Source: Patiria miniata (taxonomy: Eukaryota > Echinodermata > Asteroidea > Valvatida > Asterinidae). From it: a DNA stretch of 64,000 nt. A program made the translations under genes and the position numbers. The notes under the pieces are model-generated. The model did no database searches, had not been told where the DNA came from, and saw only the letters and a program-made list of their open reading frames with translations. Position 1 is the stretch's first letter; each line of letters opens with the position of its first letter. The stretch covers positions 41,329,058 through 41,393,057 of the forward strand of contig NW_024037059.1 in assembly GCF_015706575.1 (NCBI RefSeq), given 5' to 3'. Below are positions 60,421 to 64,000 of the stretch, piece by piece.

Positions 60421-60687
60421 TAAGGGCTACAAGGGGTTGCACACCAGATTCTTTGTTTATTCCACTTCACATAATTACATCACATAATTATTCCAACTAC
60501 AATTCCCGAGTGGAACTTTTTCCGTCACTGATTAAGGACAGCAACTGTCCACAGCTTCAATTCTGGCTTTTTAAACTTGGACAATCGGGGATCTTTCCAA
60601 CCGCGCTCACCCTCATGAAAATTAACCTTTTTGCTGCCAGTACTCCGCTTGTTTATAACCCTTTATAGGGTGTTTGAAAGGATGACA

Positions 60688-60933
60688 CGGGCCAATTTCA
60701 TAGAGCTGCTTAAGCACAAAATTTTCTTCAGCACAAAAAAAACCCTTGCTTAATATTATCAGTATATTGGCCAAAACGCCATGCAATGTACATCGCTTGT
60801 GACTGGTATTTAGCTGTTGTTTACTTAGCATAACAATCGCATGACGTTTTGGTGGGTAACCTGATTATATTAAGCAAAGTTTTTTTTGTGATTAAGCAAA
60901 TTTTGTGCTTAAGCAGCTCTATGAAATTGGCCC
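60688..60933. repeat. MITE-like inverted repeat near the TRAPPC12 3' end
   Basis: The arms gggccaatttcatagagctgc (60688 onward, allowing one extra base) and gcagctctatgaaattggccc (to about 60933) are reverse complements. Each is followed inward by ttaagcacaaaattt and its complement. No coding sequence lies inside. Confidence 0.6.
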
Positions 60934-60959
60934 CTGACCATAAGGGGGCTGGATTTAGT

Positions 60960-63819
60960 CTAAAGCATCTTCAGGCAGCCGATGTTGAAACCATCTCCCT
61001 TGTGCTTTCCGACCAACCCCAGCAGTGTCTGCTTCTTGTGGGTGCTGCGGGAAGACTCCAGCTCGTACAGGGTGCACAGGTTGAAGAGCATGCCCTCGTC
61101 TAGGTACCTAGTAGGGTCACTGTGGACAAGTGTTTCCAGGAGAGCCAGGGCCTCCTTCAGCTTGCCCATGTACAGCAGGCAGACTGACTGGTTGTTGATA
61201 GCCTGCATGTAGCGGTAGGACAGTGGAAGAGTTCAATAGGTTAGCGGGTAAAATCTCGACAGTGGTATATTAAAATAGGGTCCTGTTTGCAGAAAGGTAC
61301 TTCGGGGGGGGGGGGGGGGGGTGTCCTCATTTTTGGCACTAAATGGGTTTGATGATAGTTTTGAACAATATGAAGTCCGTTTCAATTCTCCAAGTTCGGA
61401 GCGGGGGGAGGGGGAACACACGGGCCTCAAGATCAAGAGTGGAATGCCCACCCAAATAGGCCCCCTTCACCTTTAAAACAGCATCATCCCTGACATGTTT
61501 CATCCAAAACTGTTAATCGATCTCTCCATTTTCTTGTTTATGTACTCACTGTAAAATTTTCCGGATCAATCTCGAGCAAAGCATCGAAGGACTTCCTTGC
61601 TTCGGGGTACTGGTTTTGAGCCATTTCCATGAAGGCCCTGTAAAGATTGCCAGTTGCGACAATTATGCACTCAGCACTGATTCCCTCCTTGATTTTTTTT
61701 GTAATTAGATGAACTTTGCATAAAATAGTTTAGTGCTGAAAGCGAACCCTCTGGTTCGGTTCTGGTTCAGTTCTGGTTCGGTTTCGGCAACTGTTATCCA
61801 AACATTGGTTCGGTTCGGGTTCGGCAACAAATTAGAATGTCTATACAAATTGCTGCGGAATAAACCTGTTAATAGTCTTCGTGCACAATAAATCTGTTTT
61901 AGAGGCCCTTTGTAGCACCCAGTCCAGTGCATGCTTTGCACGCAGACTGGTTTTCGACAAATACTGATAAACTGGAATGGTATAATGACTGGTATTCAGT
62001 TCGGTTCGGTTGTGCCATGTTCGGCAAAATTTAGTTCCGTTCGGCGGTTTGGCTGCAGCACTAGTTTAGTTGCTACTCACTTATTCATGAGGATGTTTGC
62101 TTGGGATGTCACATCCTGTGCTCCGTTGTAGCTTTCCTCAGCCTTGGCGTACACCCCCTGAGCACCTTTCAGATCTCCCAGCTATTGACAAAAGATACCT
62201 CAATGACTTTTATCATCATAGTGGTTAATTCAAAAGCTCACAGGTCCATTTCAAATTCATTTATGTTTGTTTGTTTGGTTTTGATTCCAATAACAGCTGC
62301 ACTCAAAATGAAATGAACATGTGGGATAATAACAATAATAATAACAATGCGTATTTATCAAGCGCACGTATCCACCAGTATTGGTGCTCAAGGCGCTACA
62401 TCATTATTACCCTGATCATTGGGCCAATGAAGCACTCTAAATACCATCTCAGCTCCCTGGGGAGTATACAGCTTGATGTTGCCATTTTGGTGCAAAGCCG
62501 CTAAAATCAATCACAATAACCATCTCTGCCCTCACAGGTACCCAATTAAGTGCCTTACCCAAGGGTTAAATGTAAGGTTGAAAAAACAATGACGGGAGCA
62601 TGACTTTGCACGTGATTAATTAGGAAAGGGGGGGCACAAGAAGAAGACACAACAACCAACCTGCAAGAAGATTCGTCCGATGCCAGATAAGAGGTTGGAG
62701 GCATTCTGGGGGTCCTTCGTGAGTAACGTCTCATATACAGAAGCAGCCTGATTAAAATCCTAAAATAATGCAAAATAAAGGAGATATTGAGATTGGCTGA
62801 TACATGAAATACTTTTAAAACTTGTTTACAATTAGTTACATGAGGGTTTTTATACTTCGTTTTACTTATTTCTTTTAGGAAGGCAATTTACTCAACCAAA
62901 TCCCTGATGTGTGAAAATTGGCTTAACTACACTAGACAATCCACATGTTTCATCGAACAGTGGCTGCACTAATTTGGCAATGACATCAACTGATCAATAT
63001 TGTACCTTCATTGACAGTAGGCAGTTGCCGATGGAGTATAGCACCCGGACTTCTCGAAACCTCCACAGATCGATCGATGCTGGAAGATTCGGAGATACAA
63101 AAGTCAGCTTTTTAGTTATAATACCAAATTGTGAATGAACATTTGGACAAATTTTGGCTTTAAAATATTGGTTTCCTTGGGAGGAATGACAGAGAGGGAA
63201 CAGGGGAGGGCCAAAAATGCGGAAACTGGTTTAATTTTTGTACATTTATGTATATAATGATTTTGTATGGGCCAATTCAAAATGTCACTGGAATGTTCCT
63301 GTTCAAGGGGCTGGGATTGGGTCTGTATGTATAATGTTCACTTTTGATTACTTTTAAATACATATTTTTTTTCATTCTTTGATTCACTTTGGCTGTTATT
63401 GTGTGTGAAGTGGACATCATGAGTAGTGATGCTTTTTTCTGTAAAAAAAAAAAATTTAAATGGAAAAATTTGAGTCGGATATCAGACCAGTTACCATAGA
63501 AAACTTGACTGTACAAAGATATTGCACCCACCTTGTCTGTTGTCTTCTGTCAGCTCGATCTCCTTGCCATACTCACTCATACCACTCTCAAGATTGAACA
63601 AAATCTGAAAGGCAGAAAGGACAACAAGTTATTAATAAAACTTGCATCACTATGTAAGACAGACTCAATTCAAATTTCTACCGTATGGTTCCTGATTATT
63701 TCTTACCTGATTAACTATATCCAGTATATGGTAGAGCCTATTCAATGCGTCCTGGTATTTTGCCAAGTAGATCGGCAACTCGGCATGCAGCACACGGAAT
63801 GAGAACGGCACCATGGTTC
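60960..63819 (-). CDS. TRAPPC12: TRAPPC12, C-terminal seven exons (partial, continues past the window)
   Basis: Exons 63819-63707, 63604-63532, 63079-63006, 62759-62661, 62181-62081, 61637-61550 and 61202-60960 give 791 nt in one continuous frame (about 263 residues). The translation starts TMVPFSFRVLHAELP, includes NRQASIDLWRFREVRVLYS, SGIGRIFLQLGDLKGAQ, NILMNKAFMEMAQ, NNQSVCLLYMGKLKEAL and FNLCTLYELESSRS, and ends FNIGCLKML. This follows the C-terminal TPR region of vertebrate TRAPPC12 segment by segment, from memory of that protein. TRAPPC12 is a subunit of the metazoan TRAPP III complex, acting in ER-to-Golgi traffic and autophagy; the vertebrate protein also has a kinetochore role. The 5' part lies beyond 64000. 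Confidence 0.92.
62310..62580. repeat. SINE-like dispersed repeat in TRAPPC12 intron
   Basis: An (AAT/AAC)n stretch is followed by gcgtatttatcaagcgcac, a gctcaaggcgcta block and finally agtgccttacccaaggg. This arrangement is typical of a widespread invertebrate dispersed repeat. It sits between two coding exons and is non-coding. Confidence 0.5.
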
Positions 63820-64000
63820 CTAAACTCCCAAAAAATAGTTTCAAATGTTTTAAAACATGTCAAACTTTTTCAGCAGATGATTCATTGAGTAGTTTTGTGG
63901 TGCTGCTGCGGAGCCAATGCATACTTATAGAAAACAGTTGCTAGTTGTTTCCTTTGAAATATGTTTCTCAAGCGTCCAGCAGAGACATTGGACTGGTTGT

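Larger units (their letters stand above)
56988..60959. other. Intergenic region between gene G and TRAPPC12
   Basis: Left of 58500 I see no gene or bounded repeat. Right of that lie several repeat pieces: a poly-G/poly-C block at 58592-58715, dispersed repeats at 59646-59807 and 60262-60420, and a hAT-like element at 59873-60239. The near-palindromic blocks ccaatttcatagagctgct (60690) and agcagctctatgaaattgg (60913) form an inverted repeat enclosing aag-caaa motifs, probably another MITE (about 60688-60933). Confidence 0.5.

Overview
This is animal genomic DNA: AT-rich, with multi-exon genes, GT-AG introns of 0.1-6.5 kb and many short transposon relics. WSC and sushi (CCP) domains, SLC16-type transporters, a TRAPPC12 gene and the repeat style suggest a marine invertebrate deuterostome, perhaps an echinoderm. 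The species assignment is an inference and not firm. I see no rRNA genes, CRISPR arrays, viral genes or bacterial operons.

Positions 1-42,000 hold four related type I membrane-protein genes, which I rebuilt exon by exon. Gene A (203-6423, minus) has a signal peptide, a Thr/Ser-rich stalk, one membrane helix and a tail. Gene B (8835-22105, minus) has WSC, two sushi domains, a long stalk made of duplicated mini-exons, a helix and a tail. Gene C (25970-32596, minus) and gene D (34988-41733, plus) are a divergent pair with WSC, one sushi, stalk, helix and a long tail. Every ectodomain exon starts and ends in phase 1. The tails are rich in tyrosine motifs, and all four proteins end in T-x-L, a class I PDZ-ligand pattern. 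The WSC domains share a four-cysteine insertion of identical spacing. This cluster is the best candidate for an undescribed system: animal surface proteins laid out like fungal Wsc stress sensors but with signalling-type tails.

Positions 43,600-57,000 hold three SLC16-like (monocarboxylate transporter family) paralogues with identical exon layout: E (43657-45885, minus), F (51388-53759, plus) and G (55048-56987, minus). E and F form a head-to-head inverted duplication. A 5'-truncated LINE has landed between them, flanked by a perfect 34-bp target duplication.

The right end (60960-63819, minus) carries the last seven exons of TRAPPC12, a TPR-containing subunit of the TRAPP III trafficking complex. 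The gene runs off the window.

Between and inside the genes lie hAT-type miniature elements with poly-G/poly-C interiors (two with perfect 8-bp target duplications), a pogo-like miniature element, tRNA-derived SINE pieces, LINE 3' ends, and a 209-bp near-perfect hairpin whose loop resembles the small hammerhead ribozymes of Penelope-like elements. All gene models are read from sequence alone. Exon joins are supported by splice sites and by reading frames that close exactly, but not by transcripts.
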